A DNA stretch of 64,000 nucleotides from UBA2882 sp964619485 (lineage in GTDB: Bacteria > Bacillota > Clostridia > Lachnospirales > Lachnospiraceae), in the NCBI GenBank assembly GCA_964619485.1, contig CAZUCI010000003.1, positions 1 to 64,000 of the forward strand, read 5' to 3'. The translations under genes were made by a program, and so were the position numbers. Below the pieces are notes generated by a model. The model was not told the origin of the DNA. It did not search any database and saw nothing but the letters and a program-made list of their open reading frames with translations. The stretch's first letter is position 1, and each line of letters begins with the position of its first letter. Shown here piece by piece: positions 44,058 to 54,182 of this stretch.

Positions 44058-46985
44058 ATGGTTCGCTTTATTATAGAAAAGCTTTTGCAAAAAAAATGGA
44101 TGGCTGTCAGTTTGTTTGTCGGAACTGCATTATTTATCTCCATCGCCTGCTTAAATCCTATTTATGTTCAGGGAGCACTTCAGAAGATGATCACAGAGCG
44201 CATGGAATTTGCAGCTATGGAAACAGATTCCTATCCAATGTATGCCCATGTTAAAGTGAGTGCCTCCGTTTATAAAAAGGATTTTGCACCAGTCAGGGAG
44301 AAGCTGGATGATGAGATCGAGGAGAAGCTGAAGGCTGTTCCGGTGCCTGAAAAGCTCGCTGTATCCATTTTTCAGATGAATCCTCAGGAGTATACCGCAG
44401 ACCTCATGAGTGAGGAGGAAAAGGAAGACGACAATAAAATGGGATGTGCTTACATCCCCGGCTTAGAGGAGCATATGACGCTGGTGGATGGCGAGGTCTT
44501 TGATACCAAACCGGAGGAGGGCGTCATCGATTGTATGGTTTCCCAGAGTGCATATCAGAAGCACAAGCTCGTGATAGGAGAAGAGCTTACCTTTGGAAGT
44601 ACCAAGGATGCCAATGGAAATCCCTTGGTCTTTCGTGTGACAGGTGTTTTCTCAAGAGACGACAACGAGGACGGCTTCTGGGTACAGAGTGATGTCAGCT
44701 TTGACAGTCAGATTTTTGTATCACAGAAAAGCTTTGAGGAAAAGGCGTCCAAGGCCTTCTTTGTCAAGAAAGCCGGAGCAGCTGTTTTCTATGATTATTA
44801 CAGACTGTATGATTATGAAAAACTGAAATTCAGTGAAGCACCCGTAATCAGTGGACTGATGGATGAGCTTGGCGAGGATGGATATGAGTTCAACTGTGCA
44901 GAGGTTATCAAAAAATATGTGACAGACAGTGAGCAGGTACGAACCACCATGAATATTTTGCAGGTTCCTACCATGATTATGCTGGCACTGTTTATTTATA
45001 TGGTAGCGGCAAAGATGCTGGCCATGGAGCAGAATGAAATTTCCATGCTTAAGAGCCGTGGTGTATCCGCTTTTCAGATTGTTTCAGTATATATGATTCA
45101 GGCAGTTGTTATCACGATTGCAGCCAGCGTTGTTGGACTGGGACTGGGCTGCCTTTTCTCAAAGACGGTGGGCGTAGCCAATTCCTTTATGGAATTTGTC
45201 AGCAGAAAGTCATTGAAGCTCTTTATCAACAGTGAGGTTTTCCTGTTCCTGCTTCTTGCAGCATTGTTCTGTATCCTGGTTATGACGATTCCAGTTATTC
45301 CCAAATGCAGGGCTACGATTGTTGAACAGAAACAGAAGAGAAAGAAGCATAAAAAGGTATTTTGGAAAAGAACCTATATTGATGTGATTGGTGTTCTGAT
45401 TTCGCTGTATTTCTTTTACAGCTACAGGGGACAGCTGAAGTACATTCAGGAAAAAATACAGATGGGAGAAAGCGTGGACCCAACCCTGTTTTTAGGTTCC
45501 TCTCTCTTTATCCTCAGCTGCTCTTTGCTGCTGACACGAATGATTCCTGCGCTGGTTGGGCTGATTTACAGATTGGGAAGAAAGCATTGGAGCGTTGCCT
45601 CCTACACAGCTTTTCTACAGACCACAAGAAACAGGGAAAAACAGAATTTTATTATGATTTTCCTGGTATGCACAGTGGCTCTTGGTATTTTTAATGCCAA
45701 TACAGCACGAACCATCAATGCCAATGAGGAACAGAATATCCGCTATCAGGATGGCGCAGATATCGTGCTGGAGGAAGTGTTCGGAAGTAACCTTCTGGCT
45801 GTGAAATACAAGGAGGACCAGGGAAATGACGGAGGTCCTATCACCTACACAGAGCCGGATGGCTTTAAATATGATGCACTGGATGAGAATATTGCCGAGA
45901 TGACAAAGGTGTACCGGGAAGATAATATCAGTGTAAAGGGCATCGAGGATTTTGTATCGGATACCTCCGAGTCCGAGGCTGATGAGGAAAAGCCCAAGAC
46001 AAGACCGAAGGGAAAGGGAAAAACAACCTCTTTAAGCATTGCTCAGGGAAGGACCATTCTCATGGGAATTCAGACCAAGGAATTCGGCGAGATTGCTTAT
46101 ATGCCGGATGATGTCAATGATACCCACTGGTACAATTACCTGAATAAAATAGCAGAGGACCCATATGGAGTTCTGGTTTCCTCCAATGCCAGAGATCAGT
46201 ACGGATTGAAGGAGGGGGACTGTATCTCCTACAACAGATATGACGAGCTTGACAGAAATGCAGCCTTTGGAAAAGGTGTAATCGTGGGCTTTGTCGATTA
46301 CTTCCCAGGCTACAACAGCAAGAAATTAGTACAGAATGCAGATGGAACCTATACGGAGGAAGAGGTATTTTTGATTGTTGCCTCCTTTGATATGGTTCAG
46401 AACAGTCTTGGAAAAATACCATATGAAAGATGGATTAAAAACAGTGATGGAAATGGATATATCTACGATTTTACGGAACAGAACCAGGTTTCCTATGACT
46501 ATTTTAAGGATGCGGAAAATGATGTAATCAAGGTAAAAAATGATCCGGTATTCCAGGAGACAAACGGTCTGCTGACCATTGGCTTTCTGGTTTCACTTCT
46601 GGTATGTGGCGTCGGCTTCCTGATTTTCCAGATTATGAGCATCAAGGAGCGTGAGCTGATGTTTGGTGTTTACCGCGCCATGGGTCTGACGTCAGCAGAG
46701 GTAAAGAAAATGCTGATACTGGAGCAGGTCATGACCTCGCTTCCGGCCGTGGCAGGCGGTGTGCTGACCGGCTTTGTGGCAACCTATCTGTATGTGCCGC
46801 TGATAGAGGTGGCATATGCGACAGATACCATCAAGGTCCTGCCGACACAGATTGTATGTCAGGCAAGAGATATGACACAGTTAGCCGTGATTCTGGCAGC
46901 TGTATTTGTAATCTGTATGATTGTAATTATCAAGAATGTTTCCAGAATGAAGATATCCCAGGCATTGAAGCTTGGAGAAGAGTAG
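44058..46985 (+). CDS. FtsX/MacB-type ABC permease
   Basis: A 975-residue permease: helix 1 at about 15-35, a large extracellular domain, a helix cluster at about 305-400 (FtsX module, EISMLKSRGVSAFQIVSVYMIQ), more helices at about 435-550, a second extracellular domain of about 280 residues and a final FtsX module (MFGVYRAMGLTSAEVKKMLILEQ). This is the double-module layout of extracytoplasmic ABC exporters or signalling permeases. It shares the operon with two adaptors and two ATPases. Confidence 0.88.
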   Translation: MVRFIIEKLLQKKWMAVSLFVGTALFISIACLNPIYVQGALQKMITERMEFAAMETDSYPMYAHVKVSASVYKKDFAPVREKLDDEIEEKLKAVPVPEKLAVSIFQMNPQEYTADLMSEEEKEDDNKMGCAYIPGLEEHMTLVDGEVFDTKPEEGVIDCMVSQSAYQKHKLVIGEELTFGSTKDANGNPLVFRVTGVFSRDDNEDGFWVQSDVSFDSQIFVSQKSFEEKASKAFFVKKAGAAVFYDYYRLYDYEKLKFSEAPVISGLMDELGEDGYEFNCAEVIKKYVTDSEQVRTTMNILQVPTMIMLALFIYMVAAKMLAMEQNEISMLKSRGVSAFQIVSVYMIQAVVITIAASVVGLGLGCLFSKTVGVANSFMEFVSRKSLKLFINSEVFLFLLLAALFCILVMTIPVIPKCRATIVEQKQKRKKHKKVFWKRTYIDVIGVLISLYFFYSYRGQLKYIQEKIQMGESVDPTLFLGSSLFILSCSLLLTRMIPALVGLIYRLGRKHWSVASYTAFLQTTRNREKQNFIMIFLVCTVALGIFNANTARTINANEEQNIRYQDGADIVLEEVFGSNLLAVKYKEDQGNDGGPITYTEPDGFKYDALDENIAEMTKVYREDNISVKGIEDFVSDTSESEADEEKPKTRPKGKGKTTSLSIAQGRTILMGIQTKEFGEIAYMPDDVNDTHWYNYLNKIAEDPYGVLVSSNARDQYGLKEGDCISYNRYDELDRNAAFGKGVIVGFVDYFPGYNSKKLVQNADGTYTEEEVFLIVASFDMVQNSLGKIPYERWIKNSDGNGYIYDFTEQNQVSYDYFKDAENDVIKVKNDPVFQETNGLLTIGFLVSLLVCGVGFLIFQIMSIKERELMFGVYRAMGLTSAEVKKMLILEQVMTSLPAVAGGVLTGFVATYLYVPLIEVAYATDTIKVLPTQIVCQARDMTQLAVILAAVFVICMIVIIKNVSRMKISQALKLGEE

Positions 46986-46995
46986 GAGGGAAGGC

Positions 46996-47688
46996 ATGGC
47001 AGATTTAATTATGGACGCAAAGGACATTGTCCGGGTATATAAGAACATGGCAGGCGAGGAATTTTATGCACTGAATCATGTCAATATGGAAATCAAACGT
47101 GGCTCCCTGACTATTTTAAGAGGAAGGTCCGGCTCCGGTAAAACAACACTTTTGAATATCTTAAGTGCGTTAGACAGACCGGACGGAGGAACGGTTACCT
47201 GTGAGGGCAATGTCATCAGCGAGGAGAGCGAAGCGGACAGAGAGCAGTTCCGCAGGACCACAATTGGCTATATCTTTCAGGCAGTTGCACTGGTTCCCAT
47301 GATGAACGCATACGAAAATGTGGAGTTCTCCTTAAGACTGTCCGGATATGACGGAGATTACAAGGAGCGAGTGACAGAGTGCCTCAAAAAGGTCGGACTG
47401 AAGGATCGAATGTATCACATGCCTTCGGAAATGTCCGGCGGTGAGCAGCAGAGGGTGGCAATTGCAAGAGCCATTGCACATAAACCAAAGGTTATTTTTG
47501 CCGATGAACCAACGGCGGAGCTGGATACCCAGACGGCACTTCAGGTTGTAAAGGTATTTAAGGAGCTGATTGCCAATGAAGGAATCTCGATTATTATGAC
47601 GACCCACGATTCGGGTCTGTTTGATATCGGTGATGTATGCTATGAAATGGAGGATGGTCAAATTGTCGGAAAATATGATACAGTGTGA
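46996..47688 (+). CDS. ABC transporter ATP-binding protein 1 (MacB/LolD-like)
   Basis: About 230 residues with Walker A GRSGSGKTTLLN, signature MSGGEQQRVAIARA, Walker B VIFADEPTAELD and the H-loop TTHDSGLF. AGGAGGGAAGG sets ATG 46996. It energises the preceding permease. The 3' end overlaps the next ATPase gene. Confidence 0.93.
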   Translation: MADLIMDAKDIVRVYKNMAGEEFYALNHVNMEIKRGSLTILRGRSGSGKTTLLNILSALDRPDGGTVTCEGNVISEESEADREQFRRTTIGYIFQAVALVPMMNAYENVEFSLRLSGYDGDYKERVTECLKKVGLKDRMYHMPSEMSGGEQQRVAIARAIAHKPKVIFADEPTAELDTQTALQVVKVFKELIANEGISIIMTTHDSGLFDIGDVCYEMEDGQIVGKYDTV

Positions 47689-48610
47689 AAATCTGGTAAA
47701 AATTTATAAGACCAAGGATCTGGAAGTCATGGCATTACAGGGACTGGATCTGACCATAAAAAGAGGGGAACTGATGGCTGTTATAGGAAACAGCGGAAGC
47801 GGTAAATCCACCTTTTTAAATATGGTTGGTGGACTGGACCGGCCATCGGCCGGAAAGCTCTTCGTGGATGATATGGATCTTTTTTCCATGAAGGAAAAAC
47901 AGCTGCAGGAATATAAACAGAGCACAGTTGGTTTTGTTTGGCAGAACAATGCCAGAAACCTTTTCCCCTATCTGACTGCGGTTCAGAACATCGAGCTTCC
48001 CATGGGATTTGTCAGTGAGAAGGTAAAAGCAGAGAAGGCAAAGCGTGATGCAGAGGCAGGTCTGTGGGAGAACAGTACCTCCATGAGTGATCATGAGTAT
48101 GCCCTGGAGCTTCTGGAGCTGGTGGGAATGAGCTATAAAAAGGATTCCAAATTAAACCAGCTGTCCGGTGGAGAACAGCAGAGAATCGCCATAGCAATTG
48201 CACTGGCAAACCGTCCAAGACTGCTTCTGGCTGATGAGCCTACGGGTGCAGTTGATACCAAGACCTCCGCCTATATTCTGGATGTGTTCCGCAAGCTCAA
48301 CGAGGAGAAGAAGGTAACAGTTACCATAGTTACCCATGACAGAAATCTGGCAAAAAAGGTAAACCGTGTGGTCCGAATCTGTGATGGAAAGGTAAACAGT
48401 GAGGAAATCATGAAGGTCAGCTATGCAGAACGGCTGGCTGAGGTGGGAGACCTGGAGATGGAGCATTCCCATGAATCCTTTGCGGTGCTGGATAAGGCAG
48501 GACGTGTGCAGCTTTCCAGGGAAGACCTGGCTGCAATCGGCGTCACGGGGAATCGTGTCTGTGTGGAGGTGGAGGAGAATCAAATCGTGATACGAGCTCC
48601 AAAGAGTTGA
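47675..48610 (+). CDS. ABC transporter ATP-binding protein 2 with C-terminal extension
   Basis: About 311 residues: an ATPase domain (Walker A GNSGSGKSTFLN, signature LSGGEQQRIAIAIALA, DEPTGAVD) plus about 75 extra C-terminal residues containing AERLAEVGDLEMEHSHE and a small beta-rich tail. The extension is not part of the LolD core. ATG 47675 overlaps the upstream gene; TTG 47663, 9 bases after GGAGG, is an equally good start. Two different ATPases for one permease suggest an asymmetric motor. Confidence 0.9.
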   Translation: MIQCENLVKIYKTKDLEVMALQGLDLTIKRGELMAVIGNSGSGKSTFLNMVGGLDRPSAGKLFVDDMDLFSMKEKQLQEYKQSTVGFVWQNNARNLFPYLTAVQNIELPMGFVSEKVKAEKAKRDAEAGLWENSTSMSDHEYALELLELVGMSYKKDSKLNQLSGGEQQRIAIAIALANRPRLLLADEPTGAVDTKTSAYILDVFRKLNEEKKVTVTIVTHDRNLAKKVNRVVRICDGKVNSEEIMKVSYAERLAEVGDLEMEHSHESFAVLDKAGRVQLSREDLAAIGVTGNRVCVEVEENQIVIRAPKS

Positions 48611-48724
48611 CTTTTATGGCAGTAAAGTACATAATTTATAGAGGATATTATATAAATCTATAGAGGTACGGAAGAAAGAAAAGGCGGGCTTTTTTGCAAA
48701 GAGGCCTGTTTTGGAGGAACTGTC

Positions 48725-50722
48725 ATGGATGAAATTCAAATTGGGGAGTATAAAAGATGTTTTGATAAAAGTCCATTTGCCTTTGCGGTGATTGCGGCAG
48801 ATTGTGAAAATAAAGAGAAAAGCAAATTCCGGTTTGTTTATGTAAATGAATCCATGGCACAGCTGATGAACTGCTCCAAAGAGGAGCTGAGCAGCCAGCC
48901 TGTAGATGAATTATTTGGAGAGAAGGATTTATCCTGGATGGATTTCTTCAGGAAAGCAACCATGCAGGATAAAAATATCTCCTTTGAACATTTGTGTGAA
49001 GCTGTTGATAAATATTTAAAGATTCGCGGTTATTGCATTGAGGAAGGTTTGTGTGCCTGCCTGTTTGAGGATATCTCAGACAGCAGGGCAGAGGAATTCA
49101 GGCAGAGAGAAACACTTCGGACCGCACTGGCCCAGGCGGAGGCGGCAAACAATGCCAAGTCAGATTTTCTGTCCCGCATGAGCCACGAAATACGTACACC
49201 TATGAATGCCATCATAGGTATGAGTGCACTGGCTGCACAGAATGTAGAGAATACGGAGCAGGTATCCGATTGTATTTCCAAAATCGGTATTTCTGCTCGA
49301 TTTTTGTTGTCCTTAATTAATGATATTCTGGATATGTCCCGTATCGAGAGTGGCAAGATGATTGTAAAGTACGAGAAATTTCCGTTTGAGGAGCTGATTA
49401 CAGGAATCAATACCATTGTATATGAACAGGCAGATGAGAGAAAGATAGATTATGACTGTGTTCTTACCAGCTTCACGGACCCTTATTATATGGGGGATGC
49501 CATGAAGCTGCAGCAGGTTTTGGTGAATCTTCTTGGAAATGCAGTGAAATTTACACCTGCCGGGGGCAAGGTTCAGCTGATCATCCACCAGGGCAAGGTG
49601 GAAAACGGCAAGGCACATATGACCTTTACGGTAAATGATACCGGCATTGGAATCAGTGCGGAAGATCAGGCTAAGATATTTGAACCCTTTGAGCAGGCAG
49701 ACGGCAATATTACATCTCCATACAAGGGAACTGGTCTTGGACTGGCAATCTGCAAAAATCTGACCAGCCTGATGGGAGGAAAAATCAGTGTCAACAGCAT
49801 AGAGGGTGTTGGCAGTGAATTTAAGGTGGAGCTGAGTCTTGGACTGTGCAACGATTCCACACAGTACGTTTTAAGACAGGATATTCCTTTTGATAAGCTG
49901 ATGACACTGGTCGTTGATGATGATGTGGTCATCTGCGAACATACCCAGGCAATTCTTTCTGATATGGGAATCAGAGCAGAGTGGGTTGATTCGGGTGCCA
50001 AGGCTGTGAAAACGGTCAAGGAGCGTTCTGAGAAGAAAAAGTACTATGACGTGATTCTCATCGACTGGAAAATGCCGGAGATGGATGGTATCGAAACGGC
50101 CAGAAAGATTCGGGAAATTGTCGGACCGGATGTAACCATTATTGTGATGACCGCCTATGACTGGAGTATGATAGAGCGTGAGGCAAAGGCAGCGGGAGTG
50201 AATCTTCTGATGGCAAAGCCTCTCTTTAAGCGTTCCCTGCTTTCTGCCTTTGAAAAGGTATATTCAGACAAGGAAAACAGAAAGGCCTCTGAGGAGGTTG
50301 TTAACTATGACTTTTCAGAGAAACGGATTCTGCTGGTGGAGGATCATATACTGAATGTGGAGGTCGCAAAGAAGCTGCTGGAGTCCAAGGGGGCTACGGT
50401 GGATGTTGCCAACAATGGACTTGAGGCAATCGAAGCATTTACGACAGCAGCGGATAATACCTTTGATGCTATTTTAATGGATATTCGTATGCCCATTATG
50501 GATGGCCTGACAGCGGCACGCTCCATCCGTCACCTGAAAAAGAAAAATGCCAATCAGGTTCCGATTATAGCCATGAGCGCCAATGCCTTTGACGAGGATA
50601 TAGAAAAGTCAAAAATGGCCGGTATGGATGCACATCTGGCCAAACCAATCGAACCGGAAAAGCTTTATGCGACACTGATGAGTTTTATGGATGGGAGAAA
50701 AGAAAATGGTAGTAAAGACTGA
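48725..50722 (+). CDS. Soluble hybrid histidine kinase with two receiver domains
   Basis: A 665-residue protein without membrane helices. A PAS-like domain (residues 5-120) precedes HisKA with H154 (RMSHEIRTPMN), HATPase (NLLGNAVKFTP, DTGIGI, GTGLGLAIC), receiver 1 with D447 (LIDWKMPEMDG) and receiver 2 with D586 (LMDIRMPIMDG). It needs an HPt partner, which the proteins at 60243 and 60718 could supply. GGAGGAACTGTC precedes the ATG. Its position after the exporter operon is suggestive only. Confidence 0.93.
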   Translation: MDEIQIGEYKRCFDKSPFAFAVIAADCENKEKSKFRFVYVNESMAQLMNCSKEELSSQPVDELFGEKDLSWMDFFRKATMQDKNISFEHLCEAVDKYLKIRGYCIEEGLCACLFEDISDSRAEEFRQRETLRTALAQAEAANNAKSDFLSRMSHEIRTPMNAIIGMSALAAQNVENTEQVSDCISKIGISARFLLSLINDILDMSRIESGKMIVKYEKFPFEELITGINTIVYEQADERKIDYDCVLTSFTDPYYMGDAMKLQQVLVNLLGNAVKFTPAGGKVQLIIHQGKVENGKAHMTFTVNDTGIGISAEDQAKIFEPFEQADGNITSPYKGTGLGLAICKNLTSLMGGKISVNSIEGVGSEFKVELSLGLCNDSTQYVLRQDIPFDKLMTLVVDDDVVICEHTQAILSDMGIRAEWVDSGAKAVKTVKERSEKKKYYDVILIDWKMPEMDGIETARKIREIVGPDVTIIVMTAYDWSMIEREAKAAGVNLLMAKPLFKRSLLSAFEKVYSDKENRKASEEVVNYDFSEKRILLVEDHILNVEVAKKLLESKGATVDVANNGLEAIEAFTTAADNTFDAILMDIRMPIMDGLTAARSIRHLKKKNANQVPIIAMSANAFDEDIEKSKMAGMDAHLAKPIEPEKLYATLMSFMDGRKENGSKD

Positions 50723-51041
50723 GGACCTGTATCTGCTGAGCCATTATGAGTATGGGGAAGCCTTTTACGGAAGTGTGGGGGGCATGAATTACCGCATGAA
50801 CCGCAATCCCATGAAGCATGTCAAGTTTGCACCCCTGGAAGAGAAGATGAACGCAACACTGATTGTATATATATGGCCGGGTCCCTACTGCTTTGCAAAG
50901 ACGGACCCGGAGAAAATGGTTACAAAGGAATTCCCTTACTCTGATGAGGGCAAGGAGCAGGCAGCAGAATTTATATCAGAGCAGTACGAAAGCCGTATCC
51001 GCGAATGGCGGGAGGTGGAACGAAAGGGACTATTTGGCTGA
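50706..51041 (+). CDS. Small protein of unknown function
   Basis: A 111-residue soluble protein starting MVVKTEDLYLLSHYEYG, rich in aromatic residues in its first half (YIWPGPYCFAKT) and charged at the end. I do not recognise a family. ATG 50706 lies inside the end of the kinase gene, and its TGA overlaps the ATG of the ABC-F gene, so the three are translationally coupled. Confidence 0.7.
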   Translation: MVVKTEDLYLLSHYEYGEAFYGSVGGMNYRMNRNPMKHVKFAPLEEKMNATLIVYIWPGPYCFAKTDPEKMVTKEFPYSDEGKEQAAEFISEQYESRIREWREVERKGLFG

Positions 51042-52861
51042 TGAATATCATAACAGTAGATAACGTGACAAAGGCATATGGAGAACGAAAAATATTTGAC
51101 CAGGCTTCTTTCTTTTTACAGGAGGGTGAGAAGGCTGGTATTCTTGGCATCAACGGAACCGGAAAATCTACCCTTTTAAAAATGATTGTGGGAGAAGATG
51201 AGCCAGATGAGGGAACCATTATCCGTGCAAAAGGAAAGGTGATCAGTTACCTGCCGCAGAATCCGGTGTTTAACGGGAAGGACACTTTGCTTGAGGCGGT
51301 ACTGTTGAATTCCACACATCAGGAAAGCGATGCAAAAACAATGTTGACCAAGCTTGGAGTCTATGACTTTACAAAGGTATGCAGCCAGCTCTCCGGAGGA
51401 GAACGGAAGAGACTGGCACTGGTAAGGACATTGCTGGCACCGGCTGATATTCTGGTGCTTGATGAGCCGACCAACCACCTGGATCAGGAGATGGCTGACT
51501 GGTTGGAGGAGACACTGAAACAGTTTAAGGGGTCAGTGCTGATGATTACCCATGACCGTTATTTCCTGGACAGTGTCTGCAACCGTATTATCGAAGTGGA
51601 CAAAGGAAAGATTTATTCCTACGGTGCAAATTATGAGGGATATCTGGAGCTGAAGGAAGAGAGAGAACAGATGGCAGAGGCGGCAGACCGCAAAAGACAT
51701 TCCATTCTCCGAACGGAGCTTGCCTGGGTGCGCAGAGGTGCCAGAGCCAGATCCACGAAGCAGAAGGCCAGACTGGAGCGCTTTGAGCAGATGAGTCAGA
51801 AAAAGGATCATGTCAGAGATGATGCGGTGGAGCTGGGCAGTGTTGGCAGCAGACTTGGGAAAACCACTGTGGAGCTTCACAATATTTCAAAGGCATATGA
51901 TGATAAAGTCCTGATTCGGGATTTTACTTATTTATTTTTAAAAAATGACAGAATCGGGTTTATGGGACATAATGGCTGTGGAAAGTCTACCCTGATGAAA
52001 ATCATACTGGGGCAGGTGGAGCCGGATCAGGGGCATGTGGAAATAGGACAGACTGTCAAAATAGGCTATTTTGCCCAGGAGATTTCAGATGAAATGATGC
52101 GCCCTCAGATGAAAGTGCTTGACTATATTCGTGAGACAGCAGAATATATCGATACCCAGGAGGGCAAAATATCAGCGGCAAAGCTTTTGGAACGATTCCT
52201 GTTCACAGGAGAGGATCAGCATGGACCGGTTGGAAAATTGTCAGGAGGACAGCGGCGCCGACTTTATCTGTGTAAGGTTCTTATGGGGGCACCCAATGTA
52301 TTGATTCTGGATGAGCCCACCAATGATCTGGACATTACGACACTGACGATTCTGGAGGATTATTTAGATCAGTTTGCAGGAATGGTTATTATTGTATCCC
52401 ATGACAGGTATTTTCTTGACCGCGTGGTGACCAGAATGTTTATTTTTGAAGGAGAGGGTGTGCTTCGTCAGTCAGAGGGTGGCTACACTGATTATCAAAA
52501 CCGTCTGGCATTTGAAGAAAGTAAGCAACAGCTAACTGATAACCATACTGTTAATGCTGCAGCTCCTGCTGACCCGGTGGAGGAAGAGAAAACGAAATGG
52601 AATGCGGGCCGGGCTAAAAAGCTGAAGTTTTCCTATCAGGAGCAAAAGGACTATGACACCATTGAAGAAGATATAGCAGCGCTGGAAGAAAAACTGGAGC
52701 AGCTGGACTCTGACATGGTCAGGTTTGCAACGGATTTTGTGAAGCTTAAGGAATTAAGTACACAGAAGGAACAGTGTGAAAACGACCTGAATGAAAAGAT
52801 GGACAGATGGATGTATCTGGAGGAGCTGGCAGCGAGAATTGAGGCCGGCGAAACTGTTTAG
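51041..52861 (+). CDS. ABC-F family ATPase (Uup/YdiF-like)
   Basis: About 606 residues with two ATPase domains and no membrane segment: Walker A GINGTGKSTLLK and GHNGCGKSTLMK, signatures LSGGERKR and LSGGQRRR, and DEPTNHLD and DEPTNDLD. The interdomain linker at about 215-285 is rich in R and K. A C-terminal coiled coil (about 535-600) resembles that of Uup. ABC-F proteins act on ribosomes; this one may relieve stalling. A resistance role is possible but not shown. Confidence 0.93.
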   Translation: MNIITVDNVTKAYGERKIFDQASFFLQEGEKAGILGINGTGKSTLLKMIVGEDEPDEGTIIRAKGKVISYLPQNPVFNGKDTLLEAVLLNSTHQESDAKTMLTKLGVYDFTKVCSQLSGGERKRLALVRTLLAPADILVLDEPTNHLDQEMADWLEETLKQFKGSVLMITHDRYFLDSVCNRIIEVDKGKIYSYGANYEGYLELKEEREQMAEAADRKRHSILRTELAWVRRGARARSTKQKARLERFEQMSQKKDHVRDDAVELGSVGSRLGKTTVELHNISKAYDDKVLIRDFTYLFLKNDRIGFMGHNGCGKSTLMKIILGQVEPDQGHVEIGQTVKIGYFAQEISDEMMRPQMKVLDYIRETAEYIDTQEGKISAAKLLERFLFTGEDQHGPVGKLSGGQRRRLYLCKVLMGAPNVLILDEPTNDLDITTLTILEDYLDQFAGMVIIVSHDRYFLDRVVTRMFIFEGEGVLRQSEGGYTDYQNRLAFEESKQQLTDNHTVNAAAPADPVEEEKTKWNAGRAKKLKFSYQEQKDYDTIEEDIAALEEKLEQLDSDMVRFATDFVKLKELSTQKEQCENDLNEKMDRWMYLEELAARIEAGETV

Positions 52862-52907
52862 ATAACCTGATGAAATATGAAAAAAGGATGAATGCAAGGT
52901 GCAAAAA

Positions 52908-54182
52908 ATGAAAGAAACCAGATTTGACAAACTGGATAATACTGCAAATCTGTTTCCGGTTGTGGCCAACGAGAGTATGACCAGTGTTTACCGGATCAGC
53001 GTAACATTAAAGGAGGAGATTCAGCCACAGCTTTTACAGGAAGCACTGGACAAAGTTCTTCCCTATTTTGATGTTTTTAATGCAAGAATACGGCAGGGTA
53101 TTTTCTGGTTTTATTTTGAGAGCAATCCCAAGGAAGCACCCAGAGTAGAAAAGGAAGATACCTATCCCTGCAGATATATTTCCCTATATAATAATCATAA
53201 TTTTCTTTTTCGTGTTACCTACTACCATAGACGTATTAATCTGGAGGTGTTCCATGTACTGACAGATGGAATGGGTGGAATAACCTTTTTACGAGAGCTG
53301 ACCTATCAGTATCTGCGGCTGGCACATCCGGAGCTTGCACAGAAGCTGGGTGATGGCTTAAGCGCTCAGACCTCCCTGAACAAAGAGGATGGCTACCGTA
53401 AAAACTATAAGCCAAACATCGGTAAAAATTATAAGGCCGGGAAAGCCTTTAAGATTAAGGGAACACCATTGAAGCCGGGAACCCTTGGAGTGATTCATAG
53501 TTACCTTAAGGTAACTGAGCTGAAAAAGGTTTCCAAAGCCTATGGAGTGAGCATCAACACCTATTTGGTAGCTGTGTATATGTATGGAATTTACAGGGAG
53601 TGTATGAAGAGAAATCCATCCAAAAATCCGGCAAGAATCTGTGTGCCGGTAAATCTCCGTCCTTTTTTTGACTCCATAACAATCCGCAATTTCTTTACCG
53701 TTGTAGGGGCATCCTTTAAAATGGAACGTGAGGATTATACCTTTGAAGAAATTCTGGAGATTGTCAATAAGAGCCTGAAGGAGCAGATTAACAAGGAAAA
53801 TATGGAGAAGCTTATCTCCTACGGAGTTTCTAATGAGAGAAAGTGGATTATTCGTGTAGTGCCTCTTTTTATCAAGAAGCTGGTAGTAAAAAGTGTTTAT
53901 TATGCGTCGGCAGGAGCCAATACAACCACGCTCACCAATGTGGGAGGTGTGGAGCTCTCAGAGGATTACAGACCCTTTGTGGAACGGTTCCATGTGGTGC
54001 TGTCCATGACAAAGGGGCAGGATATTAAAGGCAGTATTATCTCCTATGGAGATGAGCTTGTGTTGACCTTCAGCTCTGGCTTAAAGGAGACAGATATACA
54101 AAAACGTGTATTTAGAAAGCTGGCAGAAGATGGATTGTCCGTAAGACTGGAAACGAATGGAGTTTATTATGAGGGAATGTAG
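52908..54182 (+). CDS. Condensation-like acyltransferase (alcohol acetyltransferase family)
   Basis: A 424-residue protein of the CoA-dependent acyltransferase superfamily related to condensation domains and AATase. The catalytic motif appears as H116-V-L-T-D120-G in FHVLTDGMGG (HxxxDG), and a DFG-like segment is replaced by VPVNLRPFF around residue 245. AAGGTG precedes ATG 52908; GTG 52899 is an alternative. It probably transfers an acyl group between a CoA or carrier and an alcohol; the acceptor is unknown. It starts a three-gene unit, and the next gene begins within its last codons. Confidence 0.8.
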   Translation: MKETRFDKLDNTANLFPVVANESMTSVYRISVTLKEEIQPQLLQEALDKVLPYFDVFNARIRQGIFWFYFESNPKEAPRVEKEDTYPCRYISLYNNHNFLFRVTYYHRRINLEVFHVLTDGMGGITFLRELTYQYLRLAHPELAQKLGDGLSAQTSLNKEDGYRKNYKPNIGKNYKAGKAFKIKGTPLKPGTLGVIHSYLKVTELKKVSKAYGVSINTYLVAVYMYGIYRECMKRNPSKNPARICVPVNLRPFFDSITIRNFFTVVGASFKMEREDYTFEEILEIVNKSLKEQINKENMEKLISYGVSNERKWIIRVVPLFIKKLVVKSVYYASAGANTTTLTNVGGVELSEDYRPFVERFHVVLSMTKGQDIKGSIISYGDELVLTFSSGLKETDIQKRVFRKLAEDGLSVRLETNGVYYEGM

